Shown piece by piece: positions 9,240 to 17,764 of a stretch of 64,000 nucleotides of DNA. The notes under the pieces were generated by a model, which worked only from the letters and a program-made list of their open reading frames with translations, was not told where the DNA came from and ran no database searches. A program made the translations under genes and the position numbers. Numbering within the stretch: the stretch's first letter is position 1; each line of letters starts with the position of its first letter. Source of the stretch: GCA-003244245 sp963822695. Its GTDB lineage: Bacteria; Actinomycetota; Actinomycetes; Mycobacteriales; Pseudonocardiaceae. Where the stretch lies: NCBI GenBank assembly GCA_963822695.1, contig CAWGJH010000008.1, positions 186,001 through 250,000 of the forward strand. The letters are read 5' to 3'.

Positions 9240-9661
9240 TCCCGGGCGGCCTGTATCTGGCCGACACCAGCGCCATTGCCCGGGTGGCCAATCCCGCCAT
9301 CCACCGGAAACTCACCCGGCTCGGCCGCCTTGGCCTGTTGGCGACCTGCGTGACGGGCGACCTTGAGGTGTTGTACTCCGCGCGCACCCCCGCCGAGCAT
9401 GCGACGACAGCCGCGCGCCGCGCCACTGGGTTCATCGATCTCCCGCTGAACCCGGAGATCGGCGCTCGTGCGAGGACCGTGCAGGCAATGCTCGCCACGC
9501 GCAGTCAGCATCGTGCCGCCGGGATCGTTGACCTGCTCACCGCGTCAACGGCGGAGCACTATCAGTCGATCATCCTGCATTACGACAGCGACTTCGAACA
9601 CATTGCCGCAGTGACCGGGCAGGACACCCGGTGGGTGATACCTCGCGGATCGGCTGGCTGA
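9236..9661 (+). CDS. VapC-type PIN-domain ribonuclease toxin
   Basis: 141 residues from GTG 9236. PIN-domain acidic residues are present in order: D in LADTSAIARV, E in GDLEVLYSARTPAEH, D in GIVDLLTAS and D in HYDSDFEHIA. These coordinate Mg2+ for RNA cleavage in VapC toxins. Length and the motif YDSDF close to the C-terminus are typical of the family. It is coupled to the preceding antitoxin and appears intact, so the pair may be functional. The RNA target is unknown. Confidence 0.85.
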   Translation: MIPGGLYLADTSAIARVANPAIHRKLTRLGRLGLLATCVTGDLEVLYSARTPAEHATTAARRATGFIDLPLNPEIGARARTVQAMLATRSQHRAAGIVDLLTASTAEHYQSIILHYDSDFEHIAAVTGQDTRWVIPRGSAG

Positions 9662-9744
9662 GCTGGTTACGCTCAAGGACAGATGAACCACACTGGGATA
9701 CCTGGCTGGGAGAGCCACGAGGAGAGCCCCGGGAGGAGAACAGA

Positions 9745-10134
9745 GTGGTGGCTGGTCGAGTAGCCCGGTCAAGCCGGACACCGTCGCGGCGGGCGGCCGG
9801 CGAGCTCGAGGCCGAGGTGTTGGCCGCTTTATGGGCCGCTGAGGGGCCACTCACGGCGGCCCACGTGCGGCGGGCGGTCGGCGGTGGGCTGGCCTACAAC
9901 ACCGTGCAGACCATCTTGGTCCGGTTGTATGAGAAGGGGCTGATCGACCGGGTAGCTGACGGTCGTCGCCACGAGTATTTCCCGGTCAAGGGTGCCGAGG
10001 AGCTCGCTGCCGAGCAGATGCAGGCGTTGCTGAGCCGCGGCCGGGACCGGCAGGCCGTGCTGCAGCGGTTCGCCACCTCGCTGTCGCCGGAGGATGCGCG
10101 GTTGCTGCGGGCGATGCTGCGGCGGCGTCCATGA
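9745..10134 (+). CDS. BlaI/MecI/CopY-family repressor
   Basis: 129 residues from GTG 9745, chosen for the adjacent GGGAGGAGAA; the frame is open further upstream but the extra residues are not conserved-looking. The winged helix is clear: ELEAEVLAALWAAEGPLTAAH, YNTVQTILVRLYEKGLI and GRRHEYFPV. The C-terminal helices (LSRGRDRQAVLQRFATSLS) serve dimerisation. It overlaps the M56 peptidase by ATGA (10131-10134), the standard actinobacterial BlaI/M56 arrangement in which the peptidase is thought to inactivate the repressor. Confidence 0.85.
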   Translation: MVAGRVARSSRTPSRRAAGELEAEVLAALWAAEGPLTAAHVRRAVGGGLAYNTVQTILVRLYEKGLIDRVADGRRHEYFPVKGAEELAAEQMQALLSRGRDRQAVLQRFATSLSPEDARLLRAMLRRRP

Positions 10135-11033
10135 CGATCAGCGTGTATGTGCCGGCGGCGCTGTCGCTGCTGTTGGCTGCGATAAGCCGGATCGTCGTCG
10201 CCCGGACCGCGCCGACGCGAGCCGCCGCGTTCGTGGTTGCCGCAATGTTGTGCGCTGCGGCAGCGACCTGGGGTCTGGTCCTGCTCTCGGCCACCCTGCT
10301 GGGCTGTACCTCCCTGGTCGCCGATGAAGCCCTTGAGCGCGGGGTGCAGCTGCAGGATCCAGTGCCCAAGCTGATCGGGGTCACCGCCGTGGTCCTGCTG
10401 ATCTTTGGCGCGGTCCGCGTGGCAAGGGTCCTGCGGGCCCGCCGGGCCACGACCCGGGAGCTGCGGGCGGTGTGCAACTCATGCGGGACCGGTGAGCTGG
10501 CCGTGGTGGCTTTGGACGCTCCTCATGCCTTCGCCGTGCCGGGCCGTCCAGGCCGGATCCTGGTCACTCGTGGCCTGTTGTCGGTGTTGGATGGTGATGA
10601 GCGACGGGTTGTGCTGGCTCACGAGCGGGCGCACCTGCGGAGCAGGCATCATTGGCTTCGGGCCGCCACCGAGGTCTGCGCCGCCGTCAATCCGGTGCTG
10701 ATCCCGGTCCGGGAGGCGGTGGCTTTCCTCGTCGAGCGCAGCGCCGATGAGCACGCCGCGGCGGTAACCGGTAGCCGGGAGCTGGTCGCTCGAGCGCTGA
10801 CCAAGGCGGCGTTGGCCAGCGAGGCCGCTGGCCGGGTGCACGTCTGGCCGGCTGCGCTGCCCTTCGCCGGATGCGGGGTGTCGGCTCGGGTTGCCGCGTT
10901 GCGCTCAGACCCGCCCCGGCCCGAGCCCCTGGTACCCAGCAGCGTGCTGGCGCTGGGTGTGACCACCGCGATAGCCGCAGTGCAGGCCACTATTGCGTTC
11001 TACCAGCTCATCTACTGGTTGTGGCCGAACTGA
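10131..11033 (+). CDS. M56-family (BlaR1-like) membrane metallopeptidase
   Basis: 300 residues with hydrophobic segments near the N-terminus (about 1-25, 40-60, 80-100) and one at the C-terminus. The zinc site is HERAH (H164, E165, H168), with the distal acidic ligand probably in ERSADEHAAAV. This is the short actinobacterial version without a beta-lactam sensor domain. It is translationally coupled to the BlaI-type repressor and probably cleaves it or a cell-envelope substrate. The signal sensed is unknown; no beta-lactamase gene is present in the window. Confidence 0.8.
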   Translation: MTISVYVPAALSLLLAAISRIVVARTAPTRAAAFVVAAMLCAAAATWGLVLLSATLLGCTSLVADEALERGVQLQDPVPKLIGVTAVVLLIFGAVRVARVLRARRATTRELRAVCNSCGTGELAVVALDAPHAFAVPGRPGRILVTRGLLSVLDGDERRVVLAHERAHLRSRHHWLRAATEVCAAVNPVLIPVREAVAFLVERSADEHAAAVTGSRELVARALTKAALASEAAGRVHVWPAALPFAGCGVSARVAALRSDPPRPEPLVPSSVLALGVTTAIAAVQATIAFYQLIYWLWPN

Positions 11034-11189
11034 CGGGCAGTCCAGCCGTCCTCCACGTTACTCCCGTCTTAACTCTGAGTGTGACTTTTCAGGGGGGATC
11101 GTCACGCCACGCAACATCCGCTAGTCTCTTACACGCTGTAGGAGATAGTCCTGACATGGCCAGGCGGCGCGTGGGATAGGTAGGGACCA

Positions 11190-12317
11190 ATGGGCGGAGG
11201 GGCAACGGACGCTGCGGCACGGGTGCTGGTCATCTCGGGTAGCGTCGGCGCGGGTCACGACGGTGCTGCCGACGAGTTGATCAGTCGGCTTGCCACGTTG
11301 GGCGTTGCGGCGGACCGCCGAGACTACCTGGACGCGCTGCCGCGGATATTCCGGTGCATGTTGCGGGATGGCTACCGGTTGAGCGTCGGGTATGCGCCGG
11401 CGTTTTTCGACTGGATGTTCGCCCATCTGGAGCACGCCGGCTGGGTGCAGCGGGTCGCCCTGGGGCTGTGCCGGATGGCGCAGCGTCACGTGCTCCGCTG
11501 GGTTGGCGATCATGACGTCGTGGTGTCCACCTACATGTTGGCCAGCCAGACGTTGGGCCAGCTCAAGGAAGCCGGGTTGGTGGACGCGACTCTGGTGACC
11601 TTCCTCACCGACCCGGCGGTGCACCGGCTGTGGGTGCACCCCGCTGTTGACCACCATGTGACGGTGACCGAGGCCACGGCGCGGATGGGACGCCTAGTCT
11701 ACCGCACGCCTATGCGGGCCGTCGGCGGGCTGGTGTCGCCCCGGTTCGCCCATCGGCCCGACCCTGCCCATCGGCATCGGTTGCGCGCCGAGTTGGGGCT
11801 GTCCCCGGACAGCCTGGTGGTGCTCCTGGCGACTGGATCGCTCGGAATGGGTGACGTGCCCCATGTGGTCCGGACGATCAGCTCTTCCGGCGTCGCGGAG
11901 GTGGTAGTGCTCTGCGGGCGCAATGACCGGCTCCGTAAACAGTTGTCGACCCAGCCCGGCGTGGTCGCCCTGGGCTGGCGCGATGACGTCCCGGAGCTGA
12001 TGGCAGCCGTCAACGTGCTGGTGCACAACGCGGGCGGCCTGTCCCTGACCGAGGCCTTGACCGCCGGACTGCCCGCGGTGACCTACCGCCCGATCCCGGG
12101 GCACGGGATAGCCAACTCCGAGGTCCTCGCCGAAGCTGGGTTGGCGCCCTGGCCGCAGGATGAGGCCGGGTTGGTCGCCGCGATACGCCAGCAGGCCCTT
12201 CGCCGGGGCGACCCGAGCCACGTGGTGCGCAACCCGGACACCGCGTCGGTCGTGCTGGCTTTGCTCGCCGAACGCGGTCAACACGCTGTTCCCGGCCAGG
12301 ATTCACGACCGGCCTGA
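11190..12317 (+). CDS. GT28-type glycosyltransferase (MGDG synthase/UgtP-like)
   Basis: 375 residues. The N-terminus VLVISGSVGAGHDGAADEL is the glycine-rich acceptor-binding loop of processive diacylglycerol glycosyltransferases, and residues 100-150 (DVVVSTYMLASQTLGQL) match the MGDG synthase N-terminal domain. The C-terminal half has the sugar-nucleotide site VLVHNAGGLSLTEALTAGLP. It probably transfers a hexose to a lipid or polyprenyl acceptor at the membrane. It converges with the polysaccharide deacetylase and overlaps its 3' end by 15 bases. Confidence 0.75.
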   Translation: MGGGATDAAARVLVISGSVGAGHDGAADELISRLATLGVAADRRDYLDALPRIFRCMLRDGYRLSVGYAPAFFDWMFAHLEHAGWVQRVALGLCRMAQRHVLRWVGDHDVVVSTYMLASQTLGQLKEAGLVDATLVTFLTDPAVHRLWVHPAVDHHVTVTEATARMGRLVYRTPMRAVGGLVSPRFAHRPDPAHRHRLRAELGLSPDSLVVLLATGSLGMGDVPHVVRTISSSGVAEVVVLCGRNDRLRKQLSTQPGVVALGWRDDVPELMAAVNVLVHNAGGLSLTEALTAGLPAVTYRPIPGHGIANSEVLAEAGLAPWPQDEAGLVAAIRQQALRRGDPSHVVRNPDTASVVLALLAERGQHAVPGQDSRPA

Positions 12318-13049
12318 GTGGGGTCTCCTGGTGAGGTGGTCGCGTAGCGGCCCGACGGTGCAGCCCAGCTGATCGGCGAGTACTGCCAGCCGGGGTAGCG
12401 CCTGCACGGTGCTCCGCCAACTACCGGCCACCCGGGCGACGCAGTCCGAGTCGTGCAGCAGCACCGTGCCGCCCGGCCTGAGTTGGCTTCTGACGGTGCC
12501 GGCCACCTGGGCCGGGCTGCGGGCTTCCCAGTCCCGACCCCACGCCGTCCACAGCACCGGCCGCAGCCCGGTGCGGCGAGCAGCGATGAGTGACCCCAGC
12601 GTGAGCACGCCATAGGGTGGTCGAAACCAGGTCGGCCGCACTCCGGTCGCCGTGGTGACCACCTCCACGGCGCGCGCGACGTCGTCGTGCACGTCGGCTG
12701 GCCTGCGGGCCAGGTGGTTGCGGTGGCTGAAACCATGCACCGCAGCCTCATGCCCGGCGGCTACCACCGCCGCCGCCACCTGCGGATACCGGGTGACCTG
12801 CCCGCCGAGCATGAAGAACGTCGCGGACCAGCCCAACTGCTCCAGCGCGTCGAGCACCGCCGGGGTGCCCTCGGGATCGGGTCCGTCGTCGAAGGTCAAC
12901 GCCACGCTGCCCGCCCGGCCGACGCCGGCCAGCTCAGGACAGACCGCGGCGCGCAGCACCCGGGCCCGGAGCAGCGCCGGAGCGGTCCAGCCGGCAACCG
13001 CGGCCGTGGTCGCCGCCACGCCCAGCGCCGTCGCCGGTCTGATCATCAC
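12303..13049 (-). CDS. Polysaccharide deacetylase (NodB/CE4 family)
   Basis: About 248 residues from GTG 13049 or ATG 13046; the open frame extends to 13253 but the N-terminal hydrophobic segment after 13049 looks like a signal anchor. CE4 motifs are present in order: VALTFDDGPDPEGT (catalytic Asp and metal Asp), HGFSHRNHLARR (metal His pair), RPPYGVL and LLHDSD. It should deacetylate N-acetylglycans at the cell envelope. It starts 7 bases after the methyltransferase stop on the same strand, so the two are probably co-transcribed. Confidence 0.85.
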   Translation of the reverse strand: MMIRPATALGVAATTAAVAGWTAPALLRARVLRAAVCPELAGVGRAGSVALTFDDGPDPEGTPAVLDALEQLGWSATFFMLGGQVTRYPQVAAAVVAAGHEAAVHGFSHRNHLARRPADVHDDVARAVEVVTTATGVRPTWFRPPYGVLTLGSLIAARRTGLRPVLWTAWGRDWEARSPAQVAGTVRSQLRPGGTVLLHDSDCVARVAGSWRSTVQALPRLAVLADQLGCTVGPLRDHLTRRPHSGRS

Positions 13050-13056
13050 GCCGAGG

Positions 13057-14001
13057 CTACCAAAGCCGCTGCGCGCCCAATCCCGGCCGCAGCCGCTGCG
13101 TTGCTGGGCACGGTCGTCCCACTCTTGGGTGCTCTCCGTGCACCGAGCTCGACAGCAGAGCTGCTCGGGCGCCCGTAGACGGCCGAACGTCTCGCCACAC
13201 TGTGATGGGCGCACTTCGGGTTTCGCCCGGTTGCTCTGCGCGGGCGAAGCCATAGCGCGAGAAGATGCCCGTGATCTGCTCGGGTGTGCGGCGGTGGTGG
13301 AAGCGTTGCCGACCGTGGGCGCGGCCGGCGGCGAGGTGTTCGCAGATGACCAGTCGTGCCGTGCGTAGCAGCGGTCCGAGTTGCTGGTCGAGGTCGGTTA
13401 TGTGGTCGAGCGTGTCGATGATCCACACCGCGTCAGCTATGACGGATAACTCGTGGGGCTCGATGACGTCGAGCGTCGCGCCGGCTCGGGAGGCCCTCCA
13501 CCGCAGGAATGCCGTGGAGGGCGAGTGGAAGTCGCACTGGATCACGGTGAATCCATTGTTCCGCAAGGCGAGCGAGTCGCTGCCGATCCCACAGCCGTAG
13601 TCGACGATATTGCGCGGTCGGAAGCGGTGCAGGATGGGCAGCGCGGCGGTCAGGTAGTCGGGGCGATTACCGCTGGCTTCCCAGATGACCAGGTTGTAGA
13701 GGTAGGAGGTGCTGGCGCGGAAGAAGTCCCGGATCTCGCCGTCGGTGCGTGGGTTGGCGATGTCCCACTCTTGGGCGAGCGCGCGGGAGGAATCGAAATA
13801 GGGCCGGAAATCGTCTCCCAGGAACTCGGCGAGGTCGGCGTGGAGACTAGTTGAGCGGGCCTGGTCCCACCGGAACCGGTTCCAGTCGCTCCAGCATTGC
13901 TCGCATCCATCGAGGTGAGTCCGGACCTGGGTGTGTCGGTCGGTCGACAGCGCGTGGTGGAGGTAATCCCGCAGGTCGGCGGGCTGAACATGCCTCGTCA
14001 T
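13057..14001 (-). CDS. SAM-dependent methyltransferase with N-terminal HxxxCxxC motif
   Basis: 314 residues. Residues 4-45 contain HLDGCEQCWSDW, a His-Cys-Cys arrangement like the zinc segment of anti-sigma (zf-HC2) proteins. Residues 130-230 form a class I methyltransferase fold with the SAM loop IVDYGCGIGSDSLALRNNGF and the following acidic FTVIQCDFH. The last 40 residues after ITVWRDV are low-complexity and R/P-rich, as if an earlier stop was lost. The substrate is unknown. The gene precedes the deacetylase on the same strand. Confidence 0.65.
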   Translation of the reverse strand: MTRHVQPADLRDYLHHALSTDRHTQVRTHLDGCEQCWSDWNRFRWDQARSTSLHADLAEFLGDDFRPYFDSSRALAQEWDIANPRTDGEIRDFFRASTSYLYNLVIWEASGNRPDYLTAALPILHRFRPRNIVDYGCGIGSDSLALRNNGFTVIQCDFHSPSTAFLRWRASRAGATLDVIEPHELSVIADAVWIIDTLDHITDLDQQLGPLLRTARLVICEHLAAGRAHGRQRFHHRRTPEQITGIFSRYGFARAEQPGETRSAPITVWRDVRPSTGARAALLSSSVHGEHPRVGRPCPATQRLRPGLGAQRLW

Positions 14002-14045
14002 GGTCGAGGGCGCGCTGACTGGACGAGCTGCGAAATCCGCTGAGT

Positions 14046-14417
14046 GTGCCGCGGTCGGCGTGCCCGGTGCGGCTGATGCCCGTTCCCGCGCCCGGACTGC
14101 CGAACGGGTACCCGCATCCGCCAGTGGTTCGGGAGTGGTGGAAGACCGAGGTCATGGTGCCGGCCGACAACCATCTGGCCGAGCCGCATGTCCACGTCGA
14201 CCACCAGTACCTCGCGGTGGTCGACTCACCGACACCGGCCCATACGCCGAAGCACACCTTCGGCTGGTTCACGGCAGAGGAGTTGAGTGGGCTCATCATG
14301 CCCGAGGACACCCGACTGCTGGCCAAGCACCTGTTCGACCGCATTGCGGACCTGGCGACCGGCGCACTGGACGACGCGGCGGTGCTGCGGTCGTTCGCCA
14401 CAGCCAGCAGCCAGTAA
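14046..14417 (+). pseudogene. C-terminal remnant of a Nudix hydrolase
   Basis: The frame encodes 123 residues whose second half (HVHVDHQYLAVVDS, FGWFTAEELSGL, MPEDTRLLAKHLF) matches the part of Nudix hydrolases that follows the catalytic helix. The Nudix box itself (GX5EX7REUXEEXGU) is absent, and the first 35 residues are unrelated. It is therefore read as a 5'-truncated gene. It lies head to head with the methyltransferase start at 14001. Confidence 0.5.
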
Positions 14418-14424
14418 GGCGACG

Positions 14425-15081
14425 TCACCGGGCGGCGTCCGCCGCAGGAACGGCGAGCGCACCGTCGACGGGAGTGATCGGTTCGACGCGAGCAGTGCCC
14501 ACGGCGCGGCACCCTGCGATCCAGTCGCGCATGCGGGCTATTGCGGGCGCCGCGTCGATCGTGCGGCGGTCCAGGACGCGGATGCGGTCGGGCTCGTCGG
14601 TGGCCAGCCGATCGAACAGGGTGGCCGCGCGGTGGTGCAGCCGCCACTGCTGCGGGGTGTAGGGGGTGCCGTCGCGCTGTTCGGCCCGACGGACTGCGGT
14701 GTCAACGTCATCGGTGACCAGGATCGTCAGGTCGGGCAGCGGGCGCCAGGAAGCCGCCAGGACGAGAATCTGGCGGGCCTGGTCGTGGGCGGCGGCATCG
14801 TCGTCCGGGTGCAGAATCAGAGACTGGTAAACGGCAACGGTGTGCAGGCTGCGCCCCTCCAGCACGAGCCGATCCTGCTGGAGCGCGTCTCGGACGGTCT
14901 CGTAGTCGTCGTGGGCTCGTCGGGAGAACTCCTCCACGATCAACGGCGTGGCCTCGGTGCCTGCGTCGCGCAGTGCGGCAGCGACCTGGCTGATGAGGTA
15001 GGTCTTGCCGACCCCATTGATGCTCTCGGTGGACACCAGAGCTCCACGCGACGGCTCGGCGATGCGGGACGATGACGACAC
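14425..15081 (-). CDS. Thymidylate-kinase-like P-loop kinase
   Basis: 218 residues. The P-loop STESINGVGKTYLI, a DRLVLEGRS segment resembling the DR-Y/RS motif and the lid-like RRAEQRDGTPYTPQQW follow the order of thymidylate kinases. The base-binding residues cannot be confirmed, so the nucleoside monophosphate substrate is open. It is the last gene of a minus-strand set with the DEDDh exonuclease 36 bases upstream. The C-terminal 30 residues are alanine-rich and probably disordered. Confidence 0.65.
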   Translation of the reverse strand: MSSSSRIAEPSRGALVSTESINGVGKTYLISQVAAALRDAGTEATPLIVEEFSRRAHDDYETVRDALQQDRLVLEGRSLHTVAVYQSLILHPDDDAAAHDQARQILVLAASWRPLPDLTILVTDDVDTAVRRAEQRDGTPYTPQQWRLHHRAATLFDRLATDEPDRIRVLDRRTIDAAPAIARMRDWIAGCRAVGTARVEPITPVDGALAVPAADAAR

Positions 15082-15117
15082 AGGGCTCCTTCTGCGCAGG
15101 TCAGGGATGACAAGTCG

Positions 15118-15783
15118 CTATCCGAACAGGGAAGCCTGTTCAGGTTGGCCAGCTTTGGCCTGATATCCAGCGGCGGAGCGCAGCTCGCGCAGGGACCTCC
15201 ACCTGTGTGTGCCGTCGGCAGCGGTGATCAGGCGGGTGAACAGGCGCGCGGTGACCTCGACGTCGGGCATCGCGCGGTGCCGGTCGCGCGGGATGGGGAT
15301 GTCCAGGTGGGTCAGCAGTGTGTCGAGCTTGTGGTTGGGCAGCTCGGGGTGAACGTGGCGGGCTATCCGCACGGTGTCCAGCAGGTCGACTGTGGCCAGT
15401 GTCGGACAGTGCTGCCGGTAGTCATAGAGGATGCCGGCCTCGGTGGGCGCGTTGTGGGCGACCAGCAGGTAGGGCGGGCGGGTGAAGCTCCGGTCGAGCT
15501 GCGTCAGCACCTCGGCGGCTGAGGGCTCCTCGGCCACCATCGATGCGGCGATGCCGGTCTGCTGGGCGTCGAACATGGTGATCGGGGCGTGTGGTGGTGG
15601 ACACATCAGCGCGGTGAACTGGGCCGACTCGACGAGTTCACCGCCCTGGACCTGCATGGACAGCACGGCCACGTCGATCGGTTCGGGCCGGTGGCCTTTC
15701 GGCGTGGTGGTCTCGAAGTCGATGACCACGAATGTGGTCGCGGCGAAGTGCTCCTCGTCGATCAGGCGCTGGCCCACTGGCAT
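15118..15783 (-). CDS. DEDDh 3'-5' exonuclease (DnaQ/PolC epsilon-like)
   Basis: 221 residues. Exo I is VVIDFETTTPKGH with the Asp and Glu metal ligands; Exo II appears as VAHNAPTEAGIL, where the usual Asp is replaced by Glu; Exo III is HRAMPDVEVTARLF with the catalytic His and Asp. It is a stand-alone exonuclease rather than a polymerase subunit and could act in repair or RNA trimming. Its start lies inside the last codons of the upstream DegT pseudogene (22-base overlap), so it was once translationally coupled to it. Confidence 0.75.
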   Translation of the reverse strand: MPVGQRLIDEEHFAATTFVVIDFETTTPKGHRPEPIDVAVLSMQVQGGELVESAQFTALMCPPPHAPITMFDAQQTGIAASMVAEEPSAAEVLTQLDRSFTRPPYLLVAHNAPTEAGILYDYRQHCPTLATVDLLDTVRIARHVHPELPNHKLDTLLTHLDIPIPRDRHRAMPDVEVTARLFTRLITAADGTHRWRSLRELRSAAGYQAKAGQPEQASLFG

Positions 15784-16425
15784 ACCTCCCGTTCGATGGT
15801 GTGCGCGTACTGGTGCAGACGGTCGTCGTCATCCTGCTCGGTGAGGCCCACGGCCAGTGTGGAGTCCAGGACAGTGGCCGCAGTGTGGCAGGTGGCCGGC
15901 GTGTCGCCGACGAACAGCGCCCGCTGGTCGTTGCCAGTCAGGCCGAACGTGCCGACACTGTTGGGTACCCCCTGTGCGGCCAGGTGCGTCAGGAACGCTC
16001 GCGGCTGTGCGAGATCGACACGCAGTAGGGCCGCGTAGCCGTTCCAATCCTCGCCGTCGCGGGTGCCCACCGACCGCAGTCCGGGCACATCGGCCAGCAG
16101 CGAGCAACAGCAGTCGGGACTGTGCACGGCGGCGGGCCAGCTTCTGCTGGAAGTCAGCGAGATTCGTGTGCGCCAGCGCGGCCAGCGGTGGGGCGAGTCG
16201 GTAGTTGTGGCCCAGGTGGCTCAGCGGCGCCTGACCGGGTGGCGGGGTTTGCCAGTGGCTGCGGAACGCGCGTGCTGCTGCGGCCAGCTGCGGGTCGTCG
16301 GTGAGCAGGAACCCCCCTTCGTAGCTGGTGAGGATCTTGCTAGCGTGCGTGGAGAAACAGCCGACGGCGCCAAGGGTGCCCAGTTGTCGGCCGTGGATGC
16401 GGGTGCCAAGGCTGTTCCCCCGCAT
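15762..16425 (-). pseudogene. DegT/DnrJ-type sugar aminotransferase, truncated and frameshifted
   Basis: The frame ending at 15829 carries FSTHASKILTSYEGGFLLTD, the PLP-lysine region of DegT/DnrJ/EryC1/StrS aminotransferases, and HNYRLAPPLAALAHTNLADF. After about 16125 the family pattern continues in another frame (DWNGYAALLRVDL, HLAAQGVPNSVG) to a stop at 15762. The first 150 or so residues are missing. It is therefore a decayed gene, and the catalytic domain is interrupted. It sits directly upstream of the exonuclease on the same strand. Confidence 0.65.
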
Positions 16426-16580
16426 CAGCGCTCCGAGCGGTACCCGACACAGGAAGACTCGTTACGGGGATGCCGCGCTCCGCCGGCAAATGAGAGGAGA
16501 GAAACTGTGGGCAAGGCCAACGGCGACAAAGAAGACAAAAAAGATGACGGTTGCCGGCACCGTGACGAGGACAACTCTGA

Positions 16581-17726
16581 TCATCGCACCGAGGCTACCG
16601 GCCCGTCCGCAGCGGTCTTGGCCGATCCCCACCAGGGCAGTGCCAGTGTCCACCCGGATTCCGGGTGGTGCAGGTGGTGGGTGCCGGCGGCATCAATCTT
16701 CAGGGAGTAGTCGGACACCTCGGGTTGCCCCAAGTTGACCCATTCGGTGATCATCGTGGACAGTTCGTCCCACAGAACGCGAGGGCCGTGTTCGGTGACC
16801 ACTGCGGCGTCACCGTCGGCGTGCGCTCTGGCCCAGGAACCCGACACCGGGTCAACCAGGACGTGCGTGGGCGGGTCGATGAGGAGGAGGGTGTGGCGGA
16901 TGCCGGGCAGGATCAGCGCGACCAGGAAATCGATAACCGGACGGGTCATCGGATAGTCCAGTTGCGGGTGGATCGTGGTCGCACGGGTGGCGCCGTCGCC
17001 GCAAGTCATCGCAAGGATGTCGCGGATGGACGGGGTGGTGTCGGCTGGCTCGTCATGCAACCGCATGAATGCGGCAGGCTCGATGTCGAACTGACCGATG
17101 GCGGTGCCGTCGGCGGTCACGGTGAGCACAATGAGTCCGAAGCTGATGTTGGCCACGATTTTCCCACCCGGCTTCGTCTGGGTGATCCACGCTTCGGGGA
17201 TGCGGTACACACCGCAGGTGGCAATGATCCGGTCAAACGGTGCCCGGGTGGGCACGCCGGCGGCGCCGTTGCCGCACACGACTGTCGGATGGTATCCCGC
17301 GTGGGCTAAGGCGTGTTCAGCTTCGAGGACGATATCGGGATCGACATCGATCGTGGTCACGGCGTCATTGCCGAGGCGGTGTGCGAGCAGGGCGGCGTGG
17401 TAACCGGTTCCGGCTCCGATCTCCAGCACCGTATGTCCATCATGGATGTCGAGCCGGTCCAGCATGATGGCCATGAGCGAGGGCTGAGAACTGGAGGAGG
17501 TGGCGATTCCGGCCGCGTTGAAGCGGGTGATCAGGGACGTGTCGGAGTAGACGGTGGCGAGAAAATCCACGGCTCCGCCTTCGGCGGCATGGTCGTAGTG
17601 CACCAGTTGCCCACCCTGCTCGCGGCGGGCAAAGCAGGGCACGAACACCTCACGGGGCACGGTCGCGAATGCCTCTCGCCAGGCTGGATCGGTCAGGACG
17701 CCCCGTTCGACGAGGGTTTTCACCAA
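16581..17726 (-). CDS. PIMT-like O-methyltransferase of the graspetide cluster
   Basis: 381 residues from GTG 17726; a CTG at 17768 overlapping the ATP-grasp stop (CTGA) would add 14 plausible residues. It resembles protein-L-isoaspartate O-methyltransferase: VPREVFVP near the N-terminus, SSSSQPSLMAIMLDRL, SAM loop VLEIGAGTGYHAALLAHRLG and FDRIIATCGVYRIPEAW. An extra C-terminal domain of about 170 residues is typical of PIMT homologues in ATP-grasp peptide systems. In known aspartimidylated graspetides this enzyme methylates an Asp of the cyclised peptide so that it collapses to aspartimide. It is the last gene of the precursor, ligase, methyltransferase set. Confidence 0.8.
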   Translation of the reverse strand: MVKTLVERGVLTDPAWREAFATVPREVFVPCFARREQGGQLVHYDHAAEGGAVDFLATVYSDTSLITRFNAAGIATSSSSQPSLMAIMLDRLDIHDGHTVLEIGAGTGYHAALLAHRLGNDAVTTIDVDPDIVLEAEHALAHAGYHPTVVCGNGAAGVPTRAPFDRIIATCGVYRIPEAWITQTKPGGKIVANISFGLIVLTVTADGTAIGQFDIEPAAFMRLHDEPADTTPSIRDILAMTCGDGATRATTIHPQLDYPMTRPVIDFLVALILPGIRHTLLLIDPPTHVLVDPVSGSWARAHADGDAAVVTEHGPRVLWDELSTMITEWVNLGQPEVSDYSLKIDAAGTHHLHHPESGWTLALPWWGSAKTAADGPVASVR

Positions 17727-17764
17727 CTCAGCACGCCAGGGTGCGGCCGGATCGAGCGCGGTGG

